From Dactylosporangium vinaceum (GTDB lineage Bacteria; Actinomycetota; Actinomycetes; Mycobacteriales; Micromonosporaceae), in contig NZ_CP061913.1 of assembly GCF_019904175.1 (NCBI RefSeq), positions 7,626,001 through 7,690,000 of the forward strand: DNA of 64,000 bases, in the 5' to 3' direction. A model generated the notes under the pieces. It was not told the DNA's origin. It did not search any database and saw nothing but the letters and a program-made list of their open reading frames with translations. Below are positions 33,661 through 42,278 of this stretch, one piece after another. The first letter of the stretch is position 1. Each line of letters starts with the position of its first letter. Made by a program: the position numbers and the translations under genes.

Positions 33661-36600
33661 TCAGCACTGCTCCACGACAAGACCGAACATCCGCTGGTAC
33701 CGCACCAGCCGCTCCCTGGTCTCCGCCGGCTTCTCGCGCACGGCGGCCGCGGCCGCTCGGATCGCGGGCGCCCCGACGGTGCCGTGGACGGCCGGCTCGG
33801 CTCCGTCGTAGAACTCGCTGAGGACGATGGGGTCGGGCCAGTACACCAGGCCGTCCGGGCAGGCGTCGCCGTCGACGTCGAGGGTGAGGCCGTAGGAGCG
33901 GAACCGGGCCAGGCGGGCGTACGCGTCGCGGATCGCCAGCCCGTACCGGCCGGCGGCGAGGACCAGCCGCAGCGGCGCCACCGTCCAGTCGTGCGGGCCG
34001 GCGATCGCGGCCTCGATCAGCGCCGCGTCGTAGGGGTCGGGGCGGTAGCCGGCGCTCGCCGGGTCGATCGCCGGGACGGGGGCGCCGAGGTGGCGGTACG
34101 GGGCCAGGGCGCTCAGCTGCTGCTCCAGCGTCCGCCCGGACCGCTCGGCCAGGCGGGCCAGGACGTGCGGGGCCAGGGGCTGCCACTCGCCGTGCCCGCC
34201 GGTGACCCGCACCAGCGCGGCGGCGACGTCGGGCCCCGGGTGCAGGACGCCGGCCGCGGCGGGGATCGGCTGGGCCAGGGGCAGGCCGGCCGCGGCCTGC
34301 TGCAGGGGCCGGCCCTGCTCCGCCGCGGCCATGAGGATCTCGGCCGGGTGGACCCGCTCGACGGGGCCGCGCAGGGGGGCCGGTGGCGGCGCGTTGAGCC
34401 GGGCGGCCTCGTCGGTGACCCGCTGGTGGGCCTCGGCGACGGTCGTGCCGAGGTCGCGGGCGAGGCCGGCGATCCGCTGCGGGTCCGGCGGCTCGGTGAG
34501 GTGCCGGACGAAGTCGGTGACCGGGTCGGTGGCCGGCTCGTCCTGGGCGGTCCAGAACGCCACCAGGTATCCCGCACCGCGGAGGCGGTCGGCCCGGAAC
34601 CGCAGCTCGTCGGCGGTCAGGTCCCAGTTGTCGTGGGCCCACTGCAGGCGGCGGTGGGAGACGGCCGGGTGCCAGGGTGCGCCGGTGTGGCCGGAGTCGG
34701 CGGCGAAGAGGGCGACGTCGTACCAGTCGGGGACGAAGCCCTGCTCCGGGCCCGCCCCGAACCACTTCGCGGCCACCCGCAGCGCGATACCCAGGCGGGC
34801 CGCGGCGACGAGGAGCCGGACCGAGGCCGGGCCGTCGTCCGGCGGCCAGCCCAGGGCGAGCAGGGTGGCGACCGGGTCGCCGCTGCCGACCGGGCGGGCC
34901 CGGGCCAGGTCGAGGCCGGTCAGCACAAACCGGCGGGCCCGGTAGCGCACGTCGCTGGTGCGGATCGCCGGTGCCGGCAGCGGGCTCGGGCCCGGTCCGG
35001 CGCCGAGCCCGGCCGTCACCTGGGCGTGCACCTCGTCGATGAGCTGCAGGACGTAGCCGTCGAGCGGCTCGGGGACCGGGAACCCGGCCGGGTCGGCCGG
35101 GGCGAGCGCGTCGGTGCCGGTGCGGCCCCAGACGGCGCGGCGCCAGCCGGTGAGGCGGGCGGCTGCGGGGTGCGTGGCTCGCAGTACCACCGAGAGGTCC
35201 TGGGCCAGACACCCGACGGCGCCGAGCGTCAGGGGCTCGCGGGGTGCGGACGCGTCGAGCGCGAGGCGCTCGGACCGGTGCCATTCGAAGATGAGCTGGG
35301 CCAGCCGGGGCTCGGCCGTCGCGACCGACCACAGCCACCGGTAGGTGAAGCCGTCCCACCCGGCGAGGCGGGGCACGCTCGCGGCGACAGCGGCCGCGAC
35401 CCAGGCGTCGTCGTCGCCGGTGCGGTCGGCGATCCAGCCGTGATGCTCGGCCGGGCGGGCGGCGAGCAGGCCGCCGGCGAGGAGCATCGCGGGACCGTCG
35501 ATCCACCAGATCCGGTCGGCGCCCGCGCGCGGCCGGGACCGGACGAGGTCCGGGTGGCGAGGGACGCCGGGCTCCCAGCGGGCGATCGGGGCGCCGGCGC
35601 GGTGGACCTCGACGGTGTCCGCGGCGACAACGAGGTGCGCGGCCAGGATCTGGTGGACGTCGACGGCCACGCCGGCGGACAGGACCAGCCGGACCCGGGT
35701 GCCGGCGGTCTCGGGGCCGCCGGTGTCGCGGTGGATGCGGTACAGGCCGCCGTGGGCCGGGATGCGGGTGTGCAGGCGGCTGTCGCCGGCGGTCGTCCAG
35801 ATCAGGGCCTCGTCGGCGATGCTCGCGCCGGCGCCCGGGAACGCGGCCCGGGCGGCGCCGTTGTCCTCGCACTCGAGGTACTCGCGGCCCTGCTCGTCCA
35901 CGCCCTGCCGGAACACGATCCGGCCCGCGTGGGTGAAGCGGCAGGCGTCGCGCGCATTGCGGTACAGCTCCAGGACCGCGCTCGTCGCGTCGCCGCCGCC
36001 GGCCGGCTGGAAGCGCGGGAGTTCCTCGCCGGCCAGATCCTGCTCGCAGCGGGCCGGGGCGCCGGCGACGAGGCCGCGGACCGGCCGGCACGCGCGTGCC
36101 GCCTCGGCGACCAGGTCGTCGAGCGCGGCGTACAGGGCCGGGTGCGGGCACTCGGCGGCCAGGACCAGCGCGTCGCCGCGGCGGTGCCAGGTCATCGCGG
36201 TGGCCAGCGTCTCGTGGACCTGCGCGAGGTCGATCGGCTCGGGGCCGCCGATGTGGTCGGCGAGCACCGCGCTCATCCGGCGCGGGTCGGCGGCGAGGAC
36301 GCCGGCGAGGCGGAGCAGCGGGTCGTCGTCGCCGGGGTCGGCCGCCTGGTGGGCGAGCCACATCGTCAGGTCGTTGCGCTCGGCCTCGGGCATCCGGGCG
36401 GCGCGGCGGGGCAGCCGCGCCGGGTCGGGCTCGACGTCGTCCAGGCGCTGCGCGAGCGCCGCCTCCCGGCGGAACGGGGCGGCGACGAGGGCGGCCACGT
36501 CGGCGGCGGGGAGCCGGGCCGGCTCGAGCAGCTCGTACAGCCGGTCGAGGACCCGCAGCGGATGCGCGTCGTCGCTCCAGCGGTCGGTGAGCCCGGTCCG

Positions 36601-37224
36601 CTCGGCGAGGGCGGCCCGCCGCTGCCGGACCGTCCGCGCGTGCGCCGTCACCTGGTCGCGCACGGTGCTGCGGAGGCGGGCCGCGGCCGGATCGTCGCCG
36701 GCGAGGGTCCACAGCCGGGCCGCTTCCGCGCGGGCGGGCCAGTCGTCGACGGGCGGTACCGCGTCGCAGACGACCAGTTCCAGCGCGTCGGGCCGGTTGG
36801 ACCACCACACGGCGCCGGTGCCCGCGAGGACCTCGCCGAGGGTCGCGGCCGCCGAGTGCCGCCGCAGTCGCCGGGCCAGCGCCCCGGTGCAGCCCTCACC
36901 GGCGATGCACACGACGGCCCCCGCTGCGGCGCCGAGGTCGAGCGGGATCAGCCGGTCCGGGCGGCGGCGTCCGGCGTCCGCGGGCACCGCGTAGTCGGCG
37001 CCGTCGATCCGCACGACCGGCCCGGCGAGGTACACCAGCAGCGTCGCGCCGTCGGGCACCCCTTCCAGCGCCGCCTCGATCGCGTCCAGGCAGCGGTTGC
37101 GGGTCGCCTCCGGGCCGGCACCGAGCTCGGTGACGGCGTAGCCGGACTCGCGCAGTGCCGCGCTGAGCGGCGACCCGTCGTCACCGGGGGCGGTACCGAT
37201 CACCAGGGCGGGCCGAGACGTCAT
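33661..37224 (-). CDS. Caspase-like/HSP90-like ATPase/winged-helix-repeat protein, putative conflict system
   Basis: 1,187 residues from ATG at 37224. Residues 1-160 look like a degenerate caspase fold (PALVIGTAPGDDGSPLSAAL, GATLLVYLAGPVVRIDGADY, AVPADAG). The catalytic His of the usual YxSGHG is Pro69, while a Cys (112, in IAGEGCTG) remains at the nucleophile place. After a helical region, residues 410-520 hold a GHKL/HSP90-type ATPase: ELYRNARDAC (Glu419, Asn423, Asp426), ECEDNG (Asp454), and GTRVRLVLSAG. The last 600 residues carry repeated winged-helix-like segments (HPAEILMAAAEQGRPLQQAA, LRLVLAAGRYGLAIRDAYAR). HSP90 proteins combined with caspase domains and such repeats have been described among NTP-dependent bacterial conflict systems. 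Function here is inferred from architecture. Confidence 0.75.
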   Translation of the reverse strand: MTSRPALVIGTAPGDDGSPLSAALRESGYAVTELGAGPEATRNRCLDAIEAALEGVPDGATLLVYLAGPVVRIDGADYAVPADAGRRRPDRLIPLDLGAAAGAVVCIAGEGCTGALARRLRRHSAAATLGEVLAGTGAVWWSNRPDALELVVCDAVPPVDDWPARAEAARLWTLAGDDPAAARLRSTVRDQVTAHARTVRQRRAALAERTGLTDRWSDDAHPLRVLDRLYELLEPARLPAADVAALVAAPFRREAALAQRLDDVEPDPARLPRRAARMPEAERNDLTMWLAHQAADPGDDDPLLRLAGVLAADPRRMSAVLADHIGGPEPIDLAQVHETLATAMTWHRRGDALVLAAECPHPALYAALDDLVAEAARACRPVRGLVAGAPARCEQDLAGEELPRFQPAGGGDATSAVLELYRNARDACRFTHAGRIVFRQGVDEQGREYLECEDNGAARAAFPGAGASIADEALIWTTAGDSRLHTRIPAHGGLYRIHRDTGGPETAGTRVRLVLSAGVAVDVHQILAAHLVVAADTVEVHRAGAPIARWEPGVPRHPDLVRSRPRAGADRIWWIDGPAMLLAGGLLAARPAEHHGWIADRTGDDDAWVAAAVAASVPRLAGWDGFTYRWLWSVATAEPRLAQLIFEWHRSERLALDASAPREPLTLGAVGCLAQDLSVVLRATHPAAARLTGWRRAVWGRTGTDALAPADPAGFPVPEPLDGYVLQLIDEVHAQVTAGLGAGPGPSPLPAPAIRTSDVRYRARRFVLTGLDLARARPVGSGDPVATLLALGWPPDDGPASVRLLVAAARLGIALRVAAKWFGAGPEQGFVPDWYDVALFAADSGHTGAPWHPAVSHRRLQWAHDNWDLTADELRFRADRLRGAGYLVAFWTAQDEPATDPVTDFVRHLTEPPDPQRIAGLARDLGTTVAEAHQRVTDEAARLNAPPPAPLRGPVERVHPAEILMAAAEQGRPLQQAAAGLPLAQPIPAAAGVLHPGPDVAAALVRVTGGHGEWQPLAPHVLARLAERSGRTLEQQLSALAPYRHLGAPVPAIDPASAGYRPDPYDAALIEAAIAGPHDWTVAPLRLVLAAGRYGLAIRDAYARLARFRSYGLTLDVDGDACPDGLVYWPDPIVLSEFYDGAEPAVHGTVGAPAIRAAAAAVREKPAETRERLVRYQRMFGLVVEQC

Positions 37225-37300
37225 CGTTTGCTCCACGCAGGCGGCGGTCGCGTCCCGCTCATGCTGTCGAGGCCGTGCCCGCGGGGCAAGAGGCGTTCGG

Positions 37301-38179
37301 TCACCGATACTCCTCGACAAGGCCCAGCAGCGCCCGCACCGCCGCGGTGGGGCGGCGGGTGGTGGCCGTGGCCACGGCGAACGTCCAGCGCAGGGCGGTG
37401 GTGATGGGGATGACGCGCAGCGCGGGCTCGTCGGGGACCGAGAAGCGGGGAATCAGCGCAATGCCGAGACCTTCGCGGATGTACTCCTTCACGGTGGCGA
37501 TGTCCGCGACCTCCACTGCCACCCGCCGGGCCAGGCCCGCGGCCGCGAAGGCGCGGTCGACCTCGGTGCGGTTGCCGTAGCCGGGCGGTGAGTCGACGAA
37601 GGGCTCGTCGGCCAGGTCGGCCAGGTCCAGCGTCGCGCGCTGCGCGAGGGGGTGGGCCACCGGGAGTACCGCCACGATCGGCTCTTCGGCAAGGGTCCGC
37701 AGGGACAGGGTGGCGGGCGGGCGGCCCGGCAGGGAGAGGAACGCCACGTCCAGCTCGCCGTCGGCCAGGCTGGCGGCGAGGCCCGCGGAGCCGGTCGGGG
37801 CGGCCCGCAGGCGCAGGTCGACGGCCGGGTGGTCGGCCCGGAAGCGGCCGAGCAGGCGGGGCAGGTCGACGAACGGCACCGAGATGAGCGTGCCGATGCG
37901 CAGGGTGCCGCGCAGCCCGCCGCCGACCTCCTGCACCGCGTCGCGGGCGGCCTGGGCGGCGTCGATCGTGGCCCGGGCCTCGGGCAGGAGGGCGGCGCCG
38001 GCGTCGGTGAGGACGACCCGCTGCGAGGTGCGCTCGAACAGGCGGGCGCCCAGGTCGCGCTCCAGGGCCCGCACGGCGGCGGAGACCCCGGACTGCACGA
38101 CGCGCAGGCGCTGGGCCGCGCGCGTGAAGTTGCGCTCCTCGGCGACCGTCACGAAGTACACGAGATGCCGCAGTTCCAC
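37301..38179 (-). CDS. LysR family transcriptional regulator
   Basis: 292 residues from GTG at 38179. The HTH is standard (VELRHLVYFVTVAEERNFTR, AAQRLRVVQSGVSAAVRALE, GARLFERTSQRVVLT). The effector-binding domain follows (LRIGTLISVPFVDLPRLLGR, LDVAFLSLPG, VADIATVKEYIREGLGIALI). It is divergent from an MFS exporter, and a 15-bp palindrome between them is the likely binding site. An ATG at 38212 would put that palindrome inside the coding sequence, so the GTG is preferred. Confidence 0.92.
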   Translation of the reverse strand: MELRHLVYFVTVAEERNFTRAAQRLRVVQSGVSAAVRALERDLGARLFERTSQRVVLTDAGAALLPEARATIDAAQAARDAVQEVGGGLRGTLRIGTLISVPFVDLPRLLGRFRADHPAVDLRLRAAPTGSAGLAASLADGELDVAFLSLPGRPPATLSLRTLAEEPIVAVLPVAHPLAQRATLDLADLADEPFVDSPPGYGNRTEVDRAFAAAGLARRVAVEVADIATVKEYIREGLGIALIPRFSVPDEPALRVIPITTALRWTFAVATATTRRPTAAVRALLGLVEEYR

Positions 38180-38191
38180 GCCGCTAGATCT

Positions 38192-38206
38192 ATCACGTTT
38201 CGTGAT
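38192..38206. promoter_or_regulatory. LysR-type binding site between divergent genes
   Basis: ATCACG-TTT-CGTGAT has perfect 6-bp arms and lies 13 bp upstream of the LysR start and 57 bp upstream of the MFS start. It fits the T-N11-A LysR format. Confidence 0.7.
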
Positions 38207-38263
38207 CGCCATGAGCATGAAGATTCGTTGGCGGTGCTGGCCGCGCCGAGGCAACCTGCCATC

Positions 38264-39484
38264 ATGACCACCGTGATCGACCGTCCGGCCGCCGCCGCCC
38301 AGACCGAGCGCCGGCGCCTCAGCCACGAGCAGGGGTTCTGGGCCGTCGCGTTCGCCTTCGCCGTCTCCCTGGCGTTCACCGTCGTCCCGACGCCGCTGTG
38401 GGCGATCTACCAGCGCCACGACGGGTACTCCACCATCGCCGTCACGATCGCGTTCGCCGCCTACGCGTTCGGCGTCATCCTGTCGCTGTTCCTCGCCGGC
38501 CACGTCTCCGACTGGCTGGGGCGCCGCCGGATCCTGCTGCCGGCCGTCCTGCTCGAGGCGGTCTCGGCGGTGCTGTTCCTCACGTCGACCGGCTTCGGCG
38601 TGGTCATCGTGGCCCGGGTGCTGTCCGGCCTGGGCATCGGCATGATCACGGCGACCGCGACCGCGCACCTCTCCGAGCTGCACGCCAAGGCCCGCCCGGA
38701 CGCGTCACGGGCCCGCGGCGACCTGGTGGCGACGGTGGCCAACCTGGGCGGCTTCGCGTTCGGGCCGGTCGTGTCCGGCCTGCTCGCGCAGTACGTGGGG
38801 GCGCCGCTGCGCACGCCGTACCTGGTGTTCCTGGGCCTGCTGCTGGCGGCCGCGCTCGCGGTGGCCCTGGCCCCGGAGACGGTCGCCGCAACGGCCCGGC
38901 GGTACCGCCCCCAACGCGTCGGCGTGCCTGCGGCGGCCCGGCCCCGCTACTTCGCCGCCGCGACCGGCGCGTTCGCGTCACTGTCGGTCCTGGGCCTGTT
39001 CACGTCCCTCGCCCCCGCCTTCGTCGCCGGCACCCTGCACCACCCGTCCCGGGCCCTGGCCGGCGCGGTGGCGTCGCTGGTCTTCGGCTCCGGCGCGGTG
39101 GCCCAGGTCCTGCTGCGCCGCCGCTCCATCCGGGCCCAGCTGGGCACCGGCCTCCTCCTGATCGTCCTCGGTCTCGCCACGGTGACGGCGGCGGTGTGGA
39201 CCGCGTCGCTCACCGCGTTCCTGCTCGGCGGCGTCCTGGCCGGGGCGGGGGCGGGGGCGCTGCTCAAGGGCGGCATCTCGACGGTGGTCGACCTGGCGCC
39301 GGCGGGGATTCGCGGTGAGGCGCTGGCGGGGCTGTTCCTGGGCGGGTACCTCGGGCTGGCCGTTCCCGTCCTGGGCTTGGGCGTGCTCACGCAGGTGGTG
39401 AGCGCGCCGGTGGCACTGCTGGGCTTCGCGGGCGCCATTGCGGCGCTCGTCGCCCTGGTCAGCCGGCCACTGCTGCGGCGCTGA
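38264..39484 (+). CDS. MFS transporter (12-span efflux type)
   Basis: 406 residues. Motif A-like LAGHVSDWLGRRRILLPAVL follows span 2, and GLGIGMITATATAHLSEL with GDLVATVANLGGFAFGPVVS mark spans 4-5. About 12 hydrophobic segments are visible, ending AALVALVSRPLLRR. It is divergent from a LysR regulator, the common arrangement of an inducible exporter. Substrate unknown. Its stop codon lies inside the first copy of a 20-bp tandem repeat that continues downstream. Confidence 0.9.
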   Translation: MTTVIDRPAAAAQTERRRLSHEQGFWAVAFAFAVSLAFTVVPTPLWAIYQRHDGYSTIAVTIAFAAYAFGVILSLFLAGHVSDWLGRRRILLPAVLLEAVSAVLFLTSTGFGVVIVARVLSGLGIGMITATATAHLSELHAKARPDASRARGDLVATVANLGGFAFGPVVSGLLAQYVGAPLRTPYLVFLGLLLAAALAVALAPETVAATARRYRPQRVGVPAAARPRYFAAATGAFASLSVLGLFTSLAPAFVAGTLHHPSRALAGAVASLVFGSGAVAQVLLRRRSIRAQLGTGLLLIVLGLATVTAAVWTASLTAFLLGGVLAGAGAGALLKGGISTVVDLAPAGIRGEALAGLFLGGYLGLAVPVLGLGVLTQVVSAPVALLGFAGAIAALVALVSRPLLRR

Positions 39485-39692
39485 GCCTGGCGCCGCGGCG
39501 CCGCGCACGGTGGCTGCGGCGCTGAGCCTGGCGCCGCGGTGCTGAGCCTGGCGCCGCGGTGCTGAGCCTGGCGCCGCGGTGCTGAGCCTGGCGCCGCGGT
39601 GCTGAGCCTGGTGGCTGCGGCGTCGGACTCCGGCGCTGGGCTTGGCGCTACTGCGCTGGGCTGGGCGCTACTGCGCTGGGCTTGGCGCTTCG
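39480..39692. repeat. Two adjacent 20-bp tandem-repeat families after the MFS gene
   Basis: The unit GCTGAGCCTGGCGCCGCGGT occurs four times exactly at 39521-39600, plus a copy at 39480-39498 that contains the MFS stop codon and a partial copy at 39601. A second 20-bp unit, GCGCTGGGCTTGGCGCTACT, occurs three times at 39633-39692. The 319-bp gap to 39803 holds no gene I can support. Confidence 0.9.
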
Positions 39693-39803
39693 GCGTTGCG
39701 CTCTGTACCGGCGTCGCTTCGTAACGGATTTGGCGGTGGCCATAGGGGCTCTGATCCGACGGTCTCCGGTCATCGCGGTCCGGGCTGGGTGTTGGTCGGC
39801 GGG

Positions 39804-40760
39804 TCAGCCGTTCGTTGCGGCGGCGGGGAGTTTGGCGTTGGCGTCACCGCGGGTCTTGGCGACCTGCTGGGCCAGGGCCTTGACGGTGGGGCTGGTGCCG
39901 TTGGTCAGCTCGGAGCCGGCCAGATTGGCGAGCTGGGTGAGGTGCTCGCGGAGGATGTCGAGAGCCTGTTTCTCGAACGCTTCACCGGTACCCGCCCGCA
40001 GCGCCGCAAGCCGATCCGCGTCGACGAGCCCCGGCATCTTGTGACCCTTGTGCGGGCTGTCCGTCGGCAGTCCGGCCTGATCGGAGATGGCCCGCAGGCG
40101 CGGCAGCTCCGCCGAGTACACCCCGTGCAACTCCCCCGCCACCGCCACCAGCCCCGGGTCGGCCGCCTTGGCCGTGACCAGGTCCAGGACGGGCAGCAGC
40201 TGCTCGTCCATCGGGATCATGAGCTCGACCCAGGCCAGGTCGGTACCCCCGAACTCGGACGCGACGACGGCCACCGGCCCACCCGGCGGCGGGGCGGCGG
40301 ACTGCGTGCCGGCCCCGCATCCGCCGAGCACGACCAGGACCGTCCCCATGCACAGGACGGCCGGAATGCGCAGGTAGGCAGGGACTCGCAGGAAGGCGCG
40401 AACCCGCACGAAGGCCGGGACGTCCAGGACTCGTTCCGCTGGGACGGGAGCGGTCGGCACGGGAGCAGCCGGGACGCGCACCGCCTGGACGTGCACCGCC
40501 TGGACGGGGACTTTTCGGACGGGGGCTGCCTGGACGGGGACTCGGGCCACGGGTATGACGGCCGGGATTGAGACGGCAGAGACGCGCGCCGCCGGGACTG
40601 GGACTGCAGCGACTGGGACTGCGGCGACGGGCATGGCGGCCGGAACCTGAATGGCTGGGGCCGGGGCCGCTGGGGAGCGGACGGCTGGGATCGCCGGGGC
40701 GATCGCGGGTGAGGCGGCCGCAGCGGGGGCGGGGCGAAGTGGCAGGTGTCGACGTCGCAT
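39804..40760 (-). CDS. DUF305-like lipoprotein without the paired histidines, with repetitive N-terminal extension
   Basis: The C-terminal 180 residues resemble DUF305: GTDLAWVELMIPMDEQLLPV has Met-Asp-Glu at the usual His-His place, then HKGHKMPGLVDADRLAALR (a normal H..MPG.. motif) and LDILREHLTQLANLAGSEL. It is preceded by a convincing lipoprotein signal, VLCMGTVLVVLGGCGAG. Upstream of that, the open frame continues for about 120 residues of Val/Pro/Ala repeats (VPVAAVPVPAARVSAVSIPA) to ATG 40760. I suspect the true start lies near 40349-40420 and the extension is repeat expansion. It is a paralogue of the gene at 9859-10551. Function unknown. Confidence 0.65.
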   Translation of the reverse strand: MRRRHLPLRPAPAAAASPAIAPAIPAVRSPAAPAPAIQVPAAMPVAAVPVAAVPVPAARVSAVSIPAVIPVARVPVQAAPVRKVPVQAVHVQAVRVPAAPVPTAPVPAERVLDVPAFVRVRAFLRVPAYLRIPAVLCMGTVLVVLGGCGAGTQSAAPPPGGPVAVVASEFGGTDLAWVELMIPMDEQLLPVLDLVTAKAADPGLVAVAGELHGVYSAELPRLRAISDQAGLPTDSPHKGHKMPGLVDADRLAALRAGTGEAFEKQALDILREHLTQLANLAGSELTNGTSPTVKALAQQVAKTRGDANAKLPAAATNG

Positions 40761-41158
40761 GGCGGTGCGGCCTTCCTGTGCCTTCGATGTGCAGTTGTCG
40801 TGTGACTCATTGTGGTGGGAGAGCGGTATCCGGGGAACCCTCGATGCCCGGGGCTGCGGCGCTCCCGGGCACCCGAGCCCGTGGTGGAGCGCCGCAACCG
40901 CGGATCCGATGGCGGAGACCCCAACCCGGTCACCGCCACGACGGTTGTGGGCGGAACACCCGGCGCAGGGCCGCGCGACGCCGTCCGCTCGCGGGCGCCG
41001 GAGGCAACCGGGGCTCCCGGGCGGCCCCCGCCTGGATGACCACCCGAACCACCGTTGCCGTACGCCCTCGCCGAACGCCCCAGTCATCCCCCGTCGGGCC
41101 CGCTGACCCGCTGATCTGACCGCCCCGGTTCGCGCTCCCCGCCGGCACCCGATCCATT

Positions 41159-41172
41159 GGAGAGCGCTCTCC
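41159..41172. promoter_or_regulatory. GH-regulon LacI operator (orphan copy 1)
   Basis: GGAGAGCGCTCTCC, a perfect 14-bp palindrome identical to those before the GH16-GH2 and GH1 genes. No gene of the regulon adjoins it; the nearest start on the minus strand is about 400 bp away. Confidence 0.8.
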
Positions 41173-41250
41173 GTAAACTCAGTCTCGCGGCTCACCAAGC
41201 CCCTGTCAACAACCGAAAAGGCTACGGAAGCGCCGTCCGGAGCAATCTTG

Positions 41251-41264
41251 GGAGAGCGCTCTCC
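41251..41264. promoter_or_regulatory. GH-regulon LacI operator (orphan copy 2)
   Basis: A second perfect GGAGAGCGCTCTCC, 92 bp from the first. It is 166 bp beyond the stop of the APH gene at 41430. Confidence 0.8.
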
Positions 41265-41429
41265 GATCCCGGCTCCGCGGGCCCGGACTGCGTCTCGGAT
41301 CGCGTCGCGCCGATCGGACGACGGCTGAGCGAGTGGATGGTCAGGGGCGGCAACACTCTGCGGGCTCGATCGGCTGCGAGCGGCAACAAATCTCCGACAC
41401 GGGCTCGGCCGGGACCGTAGCCGGGACGG

Positions 41430-42278
41430 TCAAGCAACCTCGCGCAGCGCGTGGGCGGCCATCGCGTGCATCTCCGGCGCCCCGGTCGGGTCGGCCGCGA
41501 TCGCCGCCGCCATGTTCAGCGCCCACCCCCGGCCCCGCTGCCACGTGTCCTCGTCGACATCGAGGGCGCCGCGGAACCGGGCACGGGCGGGCGCGTCGAA
41601 CACCAGCCACGCCGCGGCCAGGTCGGTGGCCGGGTCACCGGCGGTGAGGTCGCCGAAGTCCAGCACCGCGGCCAGGCGCCCGTCGGGACCGGCGAGCAGG
41701 TTCGCCGCGTGCAGGTCGCCGTGGACCCAGCGGGGTCGATCGGGCCAGGGCGGTACAAGCGTCAGGTCTGTCCAGAGTTTTTGCAGTAATCGAGGAACAC
41801 GACCGGATGCGAAGCGCTCCGCCATCGCCTCGGACCGCGTGGCCAGGGGCACGCCGCGGACCGGGTTGGCCGGGGCGTCCGGGGGTGCGGGCCGGTGCAG
41901 GGCGTTGAGGAACCCGGCCAGCTGCTCCGCGAACAGGATGCGTTGCGTGACCGGCACGGCGGTGACCACGGTGCCGGTGATCCAGGCGGTGATGCTCCAC
42001 GGATAGGGGTAGCCGACGGTGGGCCGGCCGTTGCGGACGGGCACGGGGATCGGCAGCGGCAGGCGCGGCGCCAGGTGCGGCAACCATCGCTGCTCGTGCT
42101 CGATGAGCGCCGCGGCCACCTGCCGGCGGGGCACGCGCACGGCCAGGTCGGCGCCGAGCCGGAAGATGGCGTTGTCCCAGCCCGCCGCCACCGGCCGCAG
42201 CTCGCCGTCGAGGTCGGGGTGCTGCTCGCGCACCAGGCCGGCGACGAGCGCTGTCGACACGTCGATGTCGGCAAGCAT
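41430..42278 (-). CDS. Aminoglycoside phosphotransferase-like (APH) kinase
   Basis: 282 residues with GWDNAIFRLGADLAVRVPRR, GYPYPWSITAWI, the catalytic loop RWVHGDLHAANLLAG and VLDFGDLTAGDPATDLAAAW. It is the APH/choline-kinase fold with all key residues. ATG at 42278 directly follows the TAG of the LacI gene (TAGATG), so it is the second gene of that operon. A phosphotransferase under a sugar-utilisation repressor suggests a sugar or antibiotic substrate, but neither is proven. Confidence 0.9.
   Translation of the reverse strand: MLADIDVSTALVAGLVREQHPDLDGELRPVAAGWDNAIFRLGADLAVRVPRRQVAAALIEHEQRWLPHLAPRLPLPIPVPVRNGRPTVGYPYPWSITAWITGTVVTAVPVTQRILFAEQLAGFLNALHRPAPPDAPANPVRGVPLATRSEAMAERFASGRVPRLLQKLWTDLTLVPPWPDRPRWVHGDLHAANLLAGPDGRLAAVLDFGDLTAGDPATDLAAAWLVFDAPARARFRGALDVDEDTWQRGRGWALNMAAAIAADPTGAPEMHAMAAHALREVA

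Larger units (their letters stand above)
40761..41429. other. 669-bp stretch without a supported gene
   Basis: Short frames here lack ribosome sites and family resemblance. The stretch contains two perfect GGAGAGCGCTCTCC operators 92 bp apart, so it probably once preceded, or still precedes, a gene of the GH regulon. Confidence 0.6.

Noticed and set aside
33208..37404. 1,398-residue open frame on the plus strand opposite the caspase/HSP90 gene
   Set aside because: Composition is Arg/Gly/Val/Gln shadow text, no recognisable motif, while the opposite strand has clear GHKL and other motifs.
40930..41198. Upstream part of the long minus-strand frame (from 41198) as an N-terminal extension of the DUF305-like gene
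   Set aside because: No ribosome site, unrelated composition, and it would place both operators next to or within the coding region.
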